Part shown: piece by piece, positions 54,735-63,460 of the stretch
Layout of the letters: each line of letters begins with the position of its first letter
Numbering within the stretch: position 1 is the first letter of the stretch
Assembly: GCF_013376045.1 (NCBI RefSeq)
Contig: NZ_JABMJG010000009.1
Coordinates: 186,001 to 250,000 of the forward strand
Reading direction: 5' to 3'
DNA: 64,000 nt
DNA from: Variovorax sp. SG517
Lineage (GTDB): Bacteria > Pseudomonadota > Gammaproteobacteria > Burkholderiales > Burkholderiaceae_C
Program-made: the position numbers and the translations under genes
Notes under the pieces: generated by a model
Database searches by the model: none
What the model saw: the letters and a program-made list of their open reading frames with translations, nothing else
Told to the model about the DNA's origin: nothing

Positions 54735-55831
54735 GCGCGGGCCTCCCGGGAGATCATGGGACGGATAGCGAGGTAGGCCCGCAGGCTGTTCGTGCCGAAC
54801 TGGTAGATGCTCTCCTGCCGGTGCACGGCAAAGCCCAGCTGGCGGTTGATGGCGAGCATCGGCGCGTTGACCTCCGCGTTGCTGGTGGAGATCAGCGCCA
54901 GCTCCGGGTGGCGCGAGTGCACCAGCCGCAGCATCGCGGCCTTGACGCCCTTGGCCAGGCCCCTGCCGCGCCAGTGGCGGGCCACGGCCGTGAGCCGCTG
55001 GAACATGCGATCGGGGAACAGCTGGTTCCAGCTGGCGTCGCACACCGCGACGACCTCGTCGCCGTCGAGCAGCAGCACGAGGTAGTGTTCGCCGCCGCGG
55101 CGGTCGATCTCGGCGTACCACGCGACGTATTCCGCCATTTCATAGCGCATGGGCGCTCGCTCCAACGCGCTGGTGGGTGCATCGTTCAGCAACGTCGACA
55201 GCGCGGGCAGCAGTGTCGCGAGCCGCTCGACGGGCACGCGCCCGGCATGGATCTCGGCGCGCAGACCGTGGGCGGGCGCGAAGCCCTCGGCTTCCCACCG
55301 GGAGAGAGCCTGCCAGTCGAGGCCGGCGAAGGTTGCGCGGTTCTCGACGCTGCGGTGCTTTTCCTGCGCTCCGATGGCGCGCAGGAAGGCGTGGCCCTCG
55401 GGCAGGTGCGCCTTGACCGTCGCGGTGGTCTTGCCCTGTGCTTCCATGAGCGCGAGCAGCGCGCCAAGCAGCGTGCTGGCCACGCCGCGGCGCTGATGCG
55501 AGCGCAGCACGCCGCCCCAGGCATCGACGAAGGGCGCGAAGGATTCGTAGTCGGGCGTTCCCGCTCGGCGGATGCCCATGTTGAGGCTGCCGACGGGCTT
55601 GCCGTGCTCGCCGAGCGCGAGCACCCGGTGGACGACGTACAGCGGCGCGTTCTGCAGCACACCGTGCCGGGTCTCGGCGTCGCTCGTCGAGGGTTCGTCG
55701 GGAAAGTCCTCGGCGCTGCGCTGGCGCCAGTAGGCGAGGGCATCACGCCACTCAGCCTCGGAGGCGCGCTGGGGATCGAAAAATACAGTGGTTGCAACGG
55801 GCCGCGAATGCGCGGCGTTGGCTTCGGACAT
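54731..55831 (-). CDS. GNAT acetyltransferase with two GNAT-like halves
   Basis: 366 aa. The first half has an acetyl-CoA loop (HQRRGVASTLLGALLALM, residues about 114-131); the second has WRGRGLAKGVKAAMLRLV and NAPMLAINRQLGFAVHRQE (about 290-345). A tandem-GNAT layout as in MshD-like enzymes. Substrate unknown. Translationally coupled to the RIO kinase gene by a 4-bp overlap, which may hint at a joint role, for example protein modification. Confidence 0.85.
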   Translation of the reverse strand: MSEANAAHSRPVATTVFFDPQRASEAEWRDALAYWRQRSAEDFPDEPSTSDAETRHGVLQNAPLYVVHRVLALGEHGKPVGSLNMGIRRAGTPDYESFAPFVDAWGGVLRSHQRRGVASTLLGALLALMEAQGKTTATVKAHLPEGHAFLRAIGAQEKHRSVENRATFAGLDWQALSRWEAEGFAPAHGLRAEIHAGRVPVERLATLLPALSTLLNDAPTSALERAPMRYEMAEYVAWYAEIDRRGGEHYLVLLLDGDEVVAVCDASWNQLFPDRMFQRLTAVARHWRGRGLAKGVKAAMLRLVHSRHPELALISTSNAEVNAPMLAINRQLGFAVHRQESIYQFGTNSLRAYLAIRPMISREARA

Positions 55832-55994
55832 GGTGTGCCTTGATTCGAAAGGGAACGGGGCGCCGACGGCACATGCGTGCTGGCGGCGGCGTTTGAATCG
55901 GGGCGGTTTGTCGCGGCGGCGAAAAGGCCGCGGGTGCCGGACTGGCCGTGCCCGTCAGGGGCACGTGCTGCGCGGGAGGCGCGTCAGCAATCGA

Positions 55995-56057
55995 TCAGCG
56001 GGTGGGGGGCACGACAAACCGCACGATGGTGGGGGCGTGAATTACGGCGTCTTCCAT
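55995..56057 (-). CDS. 20-aa peptide ORF with strong ribosome-binding site
   Basis: Reads MEDAVIHAPTIVRFVVPPTR and stops. AAGGAGG stands 6 nt before the ATG, better than that of most neighbours. It is 164 bp upstream of, and on the same strand as, the acetyltransferase gene. Between them is GTGCCC-GTCAG-GGGCAC (55948-55964), a hairpin. A leader peptide, a small protein or a chance ORF are all possible. Otherwise the 55832-56206 gap holds nothing recognisable. Confidence 0.4.
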   Translation of the reverse strand: MEDAVIHAPTIVRFVVPPTR

Positions 56058-56206
56058 CTCGTGCCTCCTTTTCGCAGGTGGTTGTCGAAGCGGCCACTGT
56101 AGCGGGCTGGTCGCCTGCTGTGAAGTGCTGCGTGGTGCCGCGTGGTGCGGGCGGCACACGAGAGCCGACACGCCCGATCGGTGCGTCGGCCCTGAACATG
56201 CCGTCC

Positions 56207-58147
56207 TCAGTTCTTCATGCTGTGGACCAGGGACGCCAGCGCCGACGATATGAAGATGGCCACGATGAAGCGCAGCCAGCCCGACTTGCGCTGCACGAAG
56301 TTGCCGATGACGACGCCGCCCGTCATCAGCCAGATCAGCGGGCTGGTTCCCGAGAGGAAGACGCTGACGACGTAGAGGGCCTGCAGCATCATGCTGGCGA
56401 CCCAGCCGATCTGGGAGAGGGCGCCCGGTGCCTGCTTCGCAGCCGGGGCGGCTGCCTGGCCTGTCGCGGCCTGCGCCGCGGCGGGTGCGGGCGCCGGTGC
56501 CCGGCTGGCCGTGGCCGCTTGCGGGCGTGCCTCTTCGCGCTGAGCCTTCTTCTCTTCGGCGATCTGCTCGGCGGTTTTCTCCAATACCGGTGCGGCTGCT
56601 TCAGCTGGCTGCCACCACGCCGGCCAGGGCGCCTTGCCCTCGGCGGACAGCTTGCGGAACGCGCCTGCGCCGAGCTTGCGCTGCGATGCCTGCGTCTTCG
56701 GTGCCGAGCCGCCTTCATGCTTCGCCGCCAGCGCGCGCACCCGCTGCAGATACGGCTCGGCGCGCGCCGCATCGGTCATCGCGATGAAGTTCGCATAGCC
56801 GCGCAGCGCGCCGATCACGTCGCTGTTGCCGTTCCATTGCAGCCCCTGCGGGCCGTGGCGCTCCGCCTGGTGCAGCACCGCGCGGAAGCGCCGCAGCGTG
56901 TCGCGGTCGACCGAGAGCTTGTCGTTGACGACGATGCCCGTCACATGCTGCTGGCGGTGCCTGCGCATCACCTGCTGTTTGTCGGGGTGCAGCGTGAGGC
57001 CCTCGCTCGCCACGATCTGCTTCACGCGCCACAGCAGCTTGGCCGTGTCGCGGCTGTGCTCGGGGCCGGCGGAGAACGTCAGGTCGTCCGCGTAGCGCGT
57101 GTAGCGAAAGCCCAGCTTCGCCGCGCTTGCGGCCAGCCGCGCATCGAGCCTGCGGCACAGCAGGTTGGTGATCATCGGGCTGGTGGGCGCACCCTGAGGC
57201 AGCACGCGGTCGCCGCGCGCGACGAAATAGCGGTTGCCGTCGAGCTGCACTTCGTCGGTCGGCGCCTCGGTGCACACCAGCGCCAGCAGGCTCGCCACCT
57301 GCGACGAATAGCCGAGCTGGCGGAACACGCCGCGCACGCGGCGCATGCCGATGGAGGGAAAGAAGTCCTTCAGGTCGAGGTTGACGACCACATCGCGGCC
57401 CACGTGCGGCGCGGCATTGGTGATGATCGAGCGGCCCGGCATGAAGCCGTGCGCGGCCTCGTGCACCGGCATCTTCGCGAGGATGTTGTCGAGCACCCAG
57501 TACTGCGCGCGCTTCAGCCGCGGCATGGGCGCGGAGATGTGCCGCTCGCCGCCGCTCTTCTTGGGCATGGTGAAGCGCTGGTAGTGGCTCACGCTCGACA
57601 CCTCGCGGTGCCATGCCAGGAAGCGCAGCTCGCCCAGGCCGACGCCCATGGCTTGCGCCAGGTCGCCCGCATGGTCCAGCGCGGGCAGGGTGTTGCGGGC
57701 CAGCGCCTGGCTGTCGCTGTGCCCGTCGTTGAGGCCGCCCGAGACGCCGTCGCCCACATACAGCAACTCGCGCTTGCGCCGCTCGTGCCATGCCACGGCG
57801 CGCGCATGGCGGCCCTGAGCGAGGCGCTGGCGGGTTTCCTCGCGGCGCTCGCGGGCTCGGGCCATGCGCTCCTTGCGCATCATCTTCAGGGCCCGGTCGC
57901 GGTCCTCGATGCCGCGCAGTTCGGTGCCGAGCTTCGAGAGCGCGGTCTGCAACTCGCCCTCGCGGCGGATCAGCTGCTCCTCGACCGTTGGCTGTGCCAC
58001 GTCGTGCGGCCAGAAGCCCAGGCGCTGCATTTCCTCGAGGACGACTTCCTGCTTGGAACTCTTGCGGATGCGCTCGTACAGCTGCTCGCGGGTGAGCGCG
58101 GAGTCGGGAACGGAAGATGAAGAAGCGGCGGGAGACTGCATGGTCAT
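56207..58147 (-). CDS. Retron-type reverse transcriptase with C-terminal membrane anchor
   Basis: 646 aa (644 from the second Met at 58141). The first 150 residues are a charged helical extension. RT core: motif A VVVNLDLKDFFPSI, the retron-specific NAxxH (IITNAAPHVG), motif B LPQGAPTSPMITNLL, catalytic YADD in YTRYADDLTFSA and the retron VTG (QQHVTGIVVND). After a Pro/Ala-rich linker come two hydrophobic helices (ASMMLQALYVVSVFLSG and SGWLRFIVAIFISSALA), unusual for a retron RT. No maturase domain, so not a group II intron. It copies the msr-msd RNA encoded just upstream into msDNA. Confidence 0.92.
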   Translation of the reverse strand: MTMQSPAASSSSVPDSALTREQLYERIRKSSKQEVVLEEMQRLGFWPHDVAQPTVEEQLIRREGELQTALSKLGTELRGIEDRDRALKMMRKERMARARERREETRQRLAQGRHARAVAWHERRKRELLYVGDGVSGGLNDGHSDSQALARNTLPALDHAGDLAQAMGVGLGELRFLAWHREVSSVSHYQRFTMPKKSGGERHISAPMPRLKRAQYWVLDNILAKMPVHEAAHGFMPGRSIITNAAPHVGRDVVVNLDLKDFFPSIGMRRVRGVFRQLGYSSQVASLLALVCTEAPTDEVQLDGNRYFVARGDRVLPQGAPTSPMITNLLCRRLDARLAASAAKLGFRYTRYADDLTFSAGPEHSRDTAKLLWRVKQIVASEGLTLHPDKQQVMRRHRQQHVTGIVVNDKLSVDRDTLRRFRAVLHQAERHGPQGLQWNGNSDVIGALRGYANFIAMTDAARAEPYLQRVRALAAKHEGGSAPKTQASQRKLGAGAFRKLSAEGKAPWPAWWQPAEAAAPVLEKTAEQIAEEKKAQREEARPQAATASRAPAPAPAAAQAATGQAAAPAAKQAPGALSQIGWVASMMLQALYVVSVFLSGTSPLIWLMTGGVVIGNFVQRKSGWLRFIVAIFISSALASLVHSMKN

Positions 58148-58191
58148 GGCGCTGCGCCACCGGCCGATGCACTGCTTGGAGAAGGGAAAGA

Positions 58192-58418
58192 TTGCGAACG
58201 AAGCGGGAATCTCGTCGAAGAGCCTCGGGACTGGAGGGCTCCACTCGACGCCGTATGGCCATGGTGACGCCGATGAGCTTCGAGGAAGCCGCACTGTTGT
58301 CGCGTCACCATGGCCATACGGCACAGTGAAGAGACGTCCAGTGACGCTTGGGAAGTGCTGTGTGCGAGGGCGGCGATACGCCGACCGGATTGCAAGAGCC
58401 TTCCCGCTCCGTTCGCAA
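58192..58418 (-). ncRNA. Retron msr-msd RNA
   Basis: Read on the minus strand: a1 TTGCGAACGGAGCGGGAA (58418-58401) pairs with a2 TTCCCGCTTCGTTCGCAA (58209-58192) over 18 bp with one G-U. Next come small msr hairpins (CGGCG-TAT-CGCCG; CGTC-ACTG-GACG), then a perfect 21-bp msd stem (58250-58270 with 58302-58322) with a 31-nt loop that holds GCTTC-loop-GAAGC pairing. A CGTCGA/TCGACG stem encloses a TGGAG-CC-CTCCA hairpin before a2. It starts 12 nt after the SWIM gene stop and ends 45 nt before the RT start. Confidence 0.9.
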
Positions 58419-58429
58419 AAAGCAGTGTA

Positions 58430-60136
58430 TCAGCCGATGTGGGCGGTGGTCCTTTCCTGGTCTGTCGTTGTTGTTGTCGTGGTGTTCGCCGCAATGGACG
58501 GCGCGGCCGAGAGGCGCAGCGCAAGCATGTGCTCGCACGGCCCCCTGGTCATGCGATGGCGCACGAAGTGGCTGCACTGGCACTCGCCCGAGGCCACGCG
58601 CTGGTCGGCATCGAGCTGAAGGCTCGTGAAGTACTCGCGCTGGCCGGCCGAGCCCTTGCACTTCCCGCTGATCGAGACGCCTCCATCGGCGCGCGCCTGC
58701 GTCTTCACGCCGGCGATGCGACGCGCGCGCACCAGCTCGGCTGCGGCTTCTTCCTCGGGGCTGGCGTAGCGCAGCTTGTCCATGGGCAGCGGTTCGCGGC
58801 TGAGCTCGCGCAGCCGCCACACGCCGTGCGCGATGTCGTACACCACGCGGCCGGCCTGCACGTAGCCGCCGAGCGCGGCGTCGACCGTGAGCGTCGAAAG
58901 GCCGGTTGCCGCGGCAAGCTCGTCGGTGGTGGCGCGCCAGCGTTCGCCCAGCGCGGCGAACACGCGCAGCAGGCTGTCCTGGTCGACCGTCTGGCGCGGC
59001 TGCAGCAGCTCGAAGTGGCCGTTGCGCGACCAGTCGTTGGCGGTCCAGCCCGAGAGGCCGAGCGTGAATTCCATGTCGGGCATCTGCGCGACCCAGAAGC
59101 TGGGCATGCCGGTGCCCAGCAGGTGCACGGTGAAGCCCTGTGCCACCGGCACCAGCCGTTCGAGCTGCAGCAATCGGCGCCGGCCCCACACGCGGATGTC
59201 GATGTCGGAGGTGGCGCTGTGCGTGGAGCGCGGGCACACCAGCTCGTGGCCCCAGGGCTCGAACACGATGCGCACCGGCTGTCCCGGCCGCAGCACGAAG
59301 CGCAGCGAACGCGGGCCCACACGCTCCTTGCGTCGGCGCAGCACCAGGCAGATGTTGTGGATGTCCATCGGGTGCAGCTGCAGCCGGTGCGCAGGCAGCA
59401 GCATCGCGCTGCTGACCTGCAGGAAGCCGCGAACCCAGCTGTCGGGCACGTCGATCTTCGGCTCGTGGAAGGCCGGATCGTTGTCGCTCTGAACCTGGAA
59501 GCCGCCCGGGTCGATGGCCAGCCGCGTCGTCTTGTAGTCGCGGATCTTCTGGAACTCGTCGTACAGCGATTCGGAGTAATCGACGTTGGTGGTGCCGAAG
59601 GCGTGGTCGCTCACCCGGTCGAAGATGTCGTGGCTGCACGAGAACATGCCGTAGCTCGACTCGTCCTGGCTGAAGCATTCGAAGAACACGCGGTCGGGGT
59701 GCACCGTGATCACCGGGTCGAGCACGAACCACGCCTCGCGGTTGACCTTGTAGATGTGGTCGAAGTAGCGCTGCTGCGCGCTCATGAAGGGCTGCATCAC
59801 CGCGCGCTTGCTCTTGCGCAGCTCGGCCAGCTCCCTGCTGATCGGCTCCATCTGCGCCTTCAGCTCGTCGCTGCGCGCCATGAACTGGGCGAGCAGCTCG
59901 CTTTCCTGTCCGGCCAGCCATTCGAGGTACGCGCTCTTGTCGCGCGGCTTGAAGCGCAGGTCGCCCACCACTACGTCGTGCAGCGCGGACATGCCTTCGC
60001 GGAACGGCAGGTGGCGGTTGATGTCGGCGACGAAGTGCACCGGCGTGCGCAGCGTGTCGGGCGCGAATTGCAGCGCGGTGCTGTTGGCGGTGTGCTGCGC
60101 GCCGGAGTGGCCGAAGTAGCGGTACTGGAATCTCAT
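58430..60136 (-). CDS. Winged-helix plus SWIM zinc-finger protein (WHSWIM, retron component)
   Basis: 568 aa starting MRFQYRYFGHSGAQHT. A coiled segment (about residues 70-95) precedes a large unnamed middle domain. A winged-helix-like stretch follows (RVFAALGERWRATTDELAAA, STLTVDAALGGYVQAG). The SWIM zinc finger CxC...CxH lies at about residues 517-540 (ECQCSHFVRHRMTRGPCEHM). A run of seven Thr lies near the end, coded by an ACA/ACC tandem repeat. SWIM domains bind DNA or protein. Its start overlaps the stop of the HEAT gene (ATGA). This domain pair is what I recall for the effector of retron type XIII. Confidence 0.85.
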   Translation of the reverse strand: MRFQYRYFGHSGAQHTANSTALQFAPDTLRTPVHFVADINRHLPFREGMSALHDVVVGDLRFKPRDKSAYLEWLAGQESELLAQFMARSDELKAQMEPISRELAELRKSKRAVMQPFMSAQQRYFDHIYKVNREAWFVLDPVITVHPDRVFFECFSQDESSYGMFSCSHDIFDRVSDHAFGTTNVDYSESLYDEFQKIRDYKTTRLAIDPGGFQVQSDNDPAFHEPKIDVPDSWVRGFLQVSSAMLLPAHRLQLHPMDIHNICLVLRRRKERVGPRSLRFVLRPGQPVRIVFEPWGHELVCPRSTHSATSDIDIRVWGRRRLLQLERLVPVAQGFTVHLLGTGMPSFWVAQMPDMEFTLGLSGWTANDWSRNGHFELLQPRQTVDQDSLLRVFAALGERWRATTDELAAATGLSTLTVDAALGGYVQAGRVVYDIAHGVWRLRELSREPLPMDKLRYASPEEEAAAELVRARRIAGVKTQARADGGVSISGKCKGSAGQREYFTSLQLDADQRVASGECQCSHFVRHRMTRGPCEHMLALRLSAAPSIAANTTTTTTTDQERTTAHIG

Positions 60137-63100
60137 GCTGCGGGCCCTCCGGTCAGGGCGGAGGAAGAGGGCGGCGGCGAACGTCGCGGCGCGATGCTGC
60201 GCACCGGCGCGGTCTGCAACGGGTTGTCCAACTGGGGAAAGGCTTCCTGGATGCTGCGCAGCCCCGCCACGTATTGCGCGCGCTCCGTGATCGCGCCGGT
60301 GACGGCCTGCCGCGCGAAGACGCGCGCAACGATGCGCGCGATGTCTTCCGAATGCGCGGCCTGCGCAGCCAGGAATTCCATGACGCGCGCCTTGGCCAGC
60401 CGCCCCCGGTTGGCCTGCGAAAGCACGCTCAGGAAGTAGGGCTCCAGCCGTGCCAGCACGTCGGCGTTGCGGCTCGCGGCCGATGCCAGCCAGTTGGTGA
60501 CGAACAGCTGCATGCCCGCCGACGGGTGCTGGCTGAGCTGCAGCATGTAGGTGGTGACGTCGGTCACGTCGAAATGCGTGGTGAGCAGCTCGCGGCCCAG
60601 CCGCTGCGCGCCCGCGTCCTTGTGGTCGCACAGGCGAACCAGCAGCGCGGGCGTCCACTGGCTTGCGCCGCTTTGCGAGCCGAACCACTGGCGGGCCCAG
60701 TCGCGCGCGTCGTCCCAGCGGCTGTCGAAGATGCGCAGCGCATCGCCGAGGTTCGAGAGCGTGCGTTCGGGGTTCGAGGCCAGCTGGTCCATGGCCCAGC
60801 GGCGCGCGGCGGCGGTGTCGACGAGGCCGAGGCTGGCTGTCTGCAGCACGTCGAAGCCCTGCGCATCCTGCTGCGGCAGCAGCCACGCGCCGAGGCGCTG
60901 CGCACCCTTGCTGCGCGCTTCGAGCAGTCGCAGCGTGACGGCGGGCTCGCCGCGGCGCGTGTGCTCGGCCAGCGGGCCGCACAGCCATTGCAGCAGCGAA
61001 TCGAACACGCCTTCGGCCGCTTCGGCGCGGAACAGCTCGTCGCGCAGCAGCGGCATCAGCGCGGCGGCGAATTCGGGGTGGGCGGGAAGCAGCTGCGCCA
61101 GGCGCGGCGCGACGGCGGCGCGTACGGCCGGCATCGGGCTGCTGCAGAAGGCCGCGAACAGCTCGGGCTGGTTGACCAGCGTGGCATCCGGCAGGGAGGT
61201 GAAGAGCCGCACGCCGGCGCCGCGCAGGCGCTCGTCGTCGGACTGCAGCAGGCGGGTGAGCACGCTCACCGGCAGGCCCTGGACGGAGGCCGGATGCAGC
61301 AGCAGCCACTCGGCGGCGGTGCGCACCACGTCCGGGCTCGCGTGATCGAAGAGCGCGAGCAGCCTGTTCAGCGGCGCCTTCGCGGCAGCCGTGCGCAGCA
61401 GGCCCTGCAGCGCCCATTGCACGTTCTCGCAGATGGCGTCGAGCGCCGGCTGCGCGGCGTCGCAGGCCGACAGCCATGCGAGCAGTTCGGTGGCCAGCGC
61501 GTCGAGCGTCGAAAGATTCGGCGCGGCGGCCTGCAGCAGCAGGCGCGAGGCGCGGCGCACTTCGGCATCGGCCGATGTCAGCAGCATCAGCAGCAGGTCG
61601 ACCTGCTGGCTGTAGAGGCCCGGATCCTGCCCGATGTATTCGAGCGCGAGCGTGCGCGCCTCGGCCAGCGGCGAGCCCAGCATCGCGGGCAGCCAGGGCA
61701 GGGCGGGCTCGCCGGCCGTGATGCGCTGGCGCGCGATGGCGAGCGCGAAGCGCGCAGTGTCCTCCCAGGTACTGGCCAGCAGGCGCCACACGGCGGGCGG
61801 CTCGAGGGCATCGCAGAAGGGCTTGTTGTCCTGCAGCGCGCGCGCGGCGAAGGCGTGCACCGCCGCGCACCGGCTCTGCTGCATCAGCTGCAGCAGCGCC
61901 TGCGGATGGCGGTCCCAGCGTTCGGGCCAGGCTTCGGTGCGGTTCAGGCGCTGCGTGGGCAGCGGCGTGCTGCGGCGCCACTGCAGGCCGCCGCGCTGGG
62001 CTTCCCATTCGGGGTCGTGGCGATGCAGCAGCTGCATCAGCACCAGCCAGCGGCTGTAGGGGCCGGTGTGCCAGCTGCGGGGTTCGGGCGTCCAGCGCGA
62101 TTCGCGCTGCTGGCCGGCGGTACCCGCCTCGCTGTCGTCGGCCGCGAGCAGCACGCCCATGGCGAGCCGCAGCCAGTCGGGCTCGTCGGCCGTGCCGGCC
62201 AGCGCCAGCCGGCGCAGGTTGCGCCACGTGCGGCGGCGCAGGTAGTCGCGCGTGCGCTGGCTGTAGGCGAGGCGGCTGTCGGGCCGCACGATTTCCTTGG
62301 CGATGTCCACGTAGCGGCCGTCGACCTGCGCCCAGCGCCCGCCGGTGCGGAAGGCCGCGCGCTGCGTTTCCAGGCGCTGGTGCAGCACGCCAAGCAGGGC
62401 GTAGTCGCCCGAGAACTCCGCGCCCTTGTAGAGCCGGCGCCATGCGCGGAAGCTGCCGGCCGCGAGCTGCAGCGTCGGCGCGATCTCGAGCAGCGCGGCA
62501 TGCGCGAGCCCCTCGCCCGCGGGGCCTTCGAGCAGCGAGAGGTCGAACAGCTGCTCGACCCAGGCCGCGTACTTCATTCCGTTCCAGAGCGCGGGGTCGG
62601 CCAGGTGCTGCCGCAGCATCGGCATGGCTTGCCCTGCAGGGGCTTCGCCCATGGCTGTCCAGGCGCGGCGCAGTGCAGCGGGCCAGTCGTCGACGATGCG
62701 CGCCGCTTCGGCCGCGCGCTGCTCGGCGGGCCAGAGCGCGAGCGCGGCCCAACGCGCCGCCCGGGTGACCACGGGCGTGCGGCCACGCCGGGAGAGTTCG
62801 CGCATCGCCTCGAAGGCGCCGCCGTCACCGCAGCGGCCGATGGCCCATGCGATGCAATAGTCGAGCATTGGCTCGCCGGTCTCGATGAGGTCGACGAGCT
62901 GCGGCACCGCCGCCGCCAGCCGGCGTTCGCCGATGCGCCACACCACGCGGCTGCGGCGCACGGGGGGCAGCAGCCTCCACGCGTCGGGGCGGATGCTGGC
63001 GAGCAGGACGGCGTCGCCGGGATGGGAGAGGGCAGCGGCCACGGGGGCTGCGGCAGGAACGACGGCGGAGCCCTCGGGCACATAGCCCTGCGCGATCTGC

Positions 63101-63321
63101 GCCGCCACGGCGCGCTCGAAGACGGCGGTGGCGGCTTCCAGCGGCAGCGGCGACGGGGTATGGACCGTCTCCTTCCACTGCAGCCCGTCGCGGCTGGTGC
63201 TCACATGCACCACGTGGCCGGGAGCTTCCGGCAGGGCGAACAGTTCCACGGTGCTGAAGCCGGCGGCGCCTGCCACGCCGGGCTTCGTGCGGATGAATTT
63301 TTCTGAGCGAATGCGCTTCAC
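60133..63321 (-). CDS. Large HEAT/ARM-repeat protein with N-terminal WGR-like domain (retron component)
   Basis: 1062 aa, nearly all alpha-helical with repeating Leu/Ala-rich helix pairs of HEAT/ARM type (for example LLLMLLTSADAEVRRASRLL, LLRDELFRAEAAEGVFDSLL, LFDHASPDVVRTAAEWLLLH). Residues about 1-85 look like a degenerate WGR domain; the segment EAATAVFERAVAAQIAQGYVPEG parallels the WGR end of the divergent gene (EAALKIYDKVVKEKTSKGYTPD in pieces). It is the first gene of the retron operon and corresponds to the ARM partner of WHSWIM. Probably a scaffold or sensor. Confidence 0.82.
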   Translation of the reverse strand: MKRIRSEKFIRTKPGVAGAAGFSTVELFALPEAPGHVVHVSTSRDGLQWKETVHTPSPLPLEAATAVFERAVAAQIAQGYVPEGSAVVPAAAPVAAALSHPGDAVLLASIRPDAWRLLPPVRRSRVVWRIGERRLAAAVPQLVDLIETGEPMLDYCIAWAIGRCGDGGAFEAMRELSRRGRTPVVTRAARWAALALWPAEQRAAEAARIVDDWPAALRRAWTAMGEAPAGQAMPMLRQHLADPALWNGMKYAAWVEQLFDLSLLEGPAGEGLAHAALLEIAPTLQLAAGSFRAWRRLYKGAEFSGDYALLGVLHQRLETQRAAFRTGGRWAQVDGRYVDIAKEIVRPDSRLAYSQRTRDYLRRRTWRNLRRLALAGTADEPDWLRLAMGVLLAADDSEAGTAGQQRESRWTPEPRSWHTGPYSRWLVLMQLLHRHDPEWEAQRGGLQWRRSTPLPTQRLNRTEAWPERWDRHPQALLQLMQQSRCAAVHAFAARALQDNKPFCDALEPPAVWRLLASTWEDTARFALAIARQRITAGEPALPWLPAMLGSPLAEARTLALEYIGQDPGLYSQQVDLLLMLLTSADAEVRRASRLLLQAAAPNLSTLDALATELLAWLSACDAAQPALDAICENVQWALQGLLRTAAAKAPLNRLLALFDHASPDVVRTAAEWLLLHPASVQGLPVSVLTRLLQSDDERLRGAGVRLFTSLPDATLVNQPELFAAFCSSPMPAVRAAVAPRLAQLLPAHPEFAAALMPLLRDELFRAEAAEGVFDSLLQWLCGPLAEHTRRGEPAVTLRLLEARSKGAQRLGAWLLPQQDAQGFDVLQTASLGLVDTAAARRWAMDQLASNPERTLSNLGDALRIFDSRWDDARDWARQWFGSQSGASQWTPALLVRLCDHKDAGAQRLGRELLTTHFDVTDVTTYMLQLSQHPSAGMQLFVTNWLASAASRNADVLARLEPYFLSVLSQANRGRLAKARVMEFLAAQAAHSEDIARIVARVFARQAVTGAITERAQYVAGLRSIQEAFPQLDNPLQTAPVRSIAPRRSPPPSSSALTGGPAA

Positions 63322-63460
63322 GCGGAGGCCTCCCCTGCCTTCGGTCGATGCTTGTGCTGCTTTCTTGTGTCGCCGCGCATCTTAGCGGGCGTTGGCGCCG
63401 GCGCGGCCTGTGTAGCATGCGCGCTCCGGCAATCGCATGGGGGGTCTTCAGGTGTCGAAC

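Noticed and set aside
55984-56199. 71-aa minus-strand ORF in the gap before the RT gene
   Set aside because: Low-complexity composition and no ribosome site. The 20-aa ORF in another frame has the strong AAGGAGG site instead.
56207-58147. Group II intron reverse transcriptase/maturase
   Set aside because: No maturase X or endonuclease domain and no intron domain V/VI hairpins. Retron NAxxH and VTG motifs and an upstream msr-msd RNA are present.
58430-62752. 1440-aa minus-strand open frame extending the SWIM protein upstream
   Set aside because: Extra 870 residues are out-of-frame reading of the HEAT gene; the ATG at 60136 with ATGA overlap is the real start.
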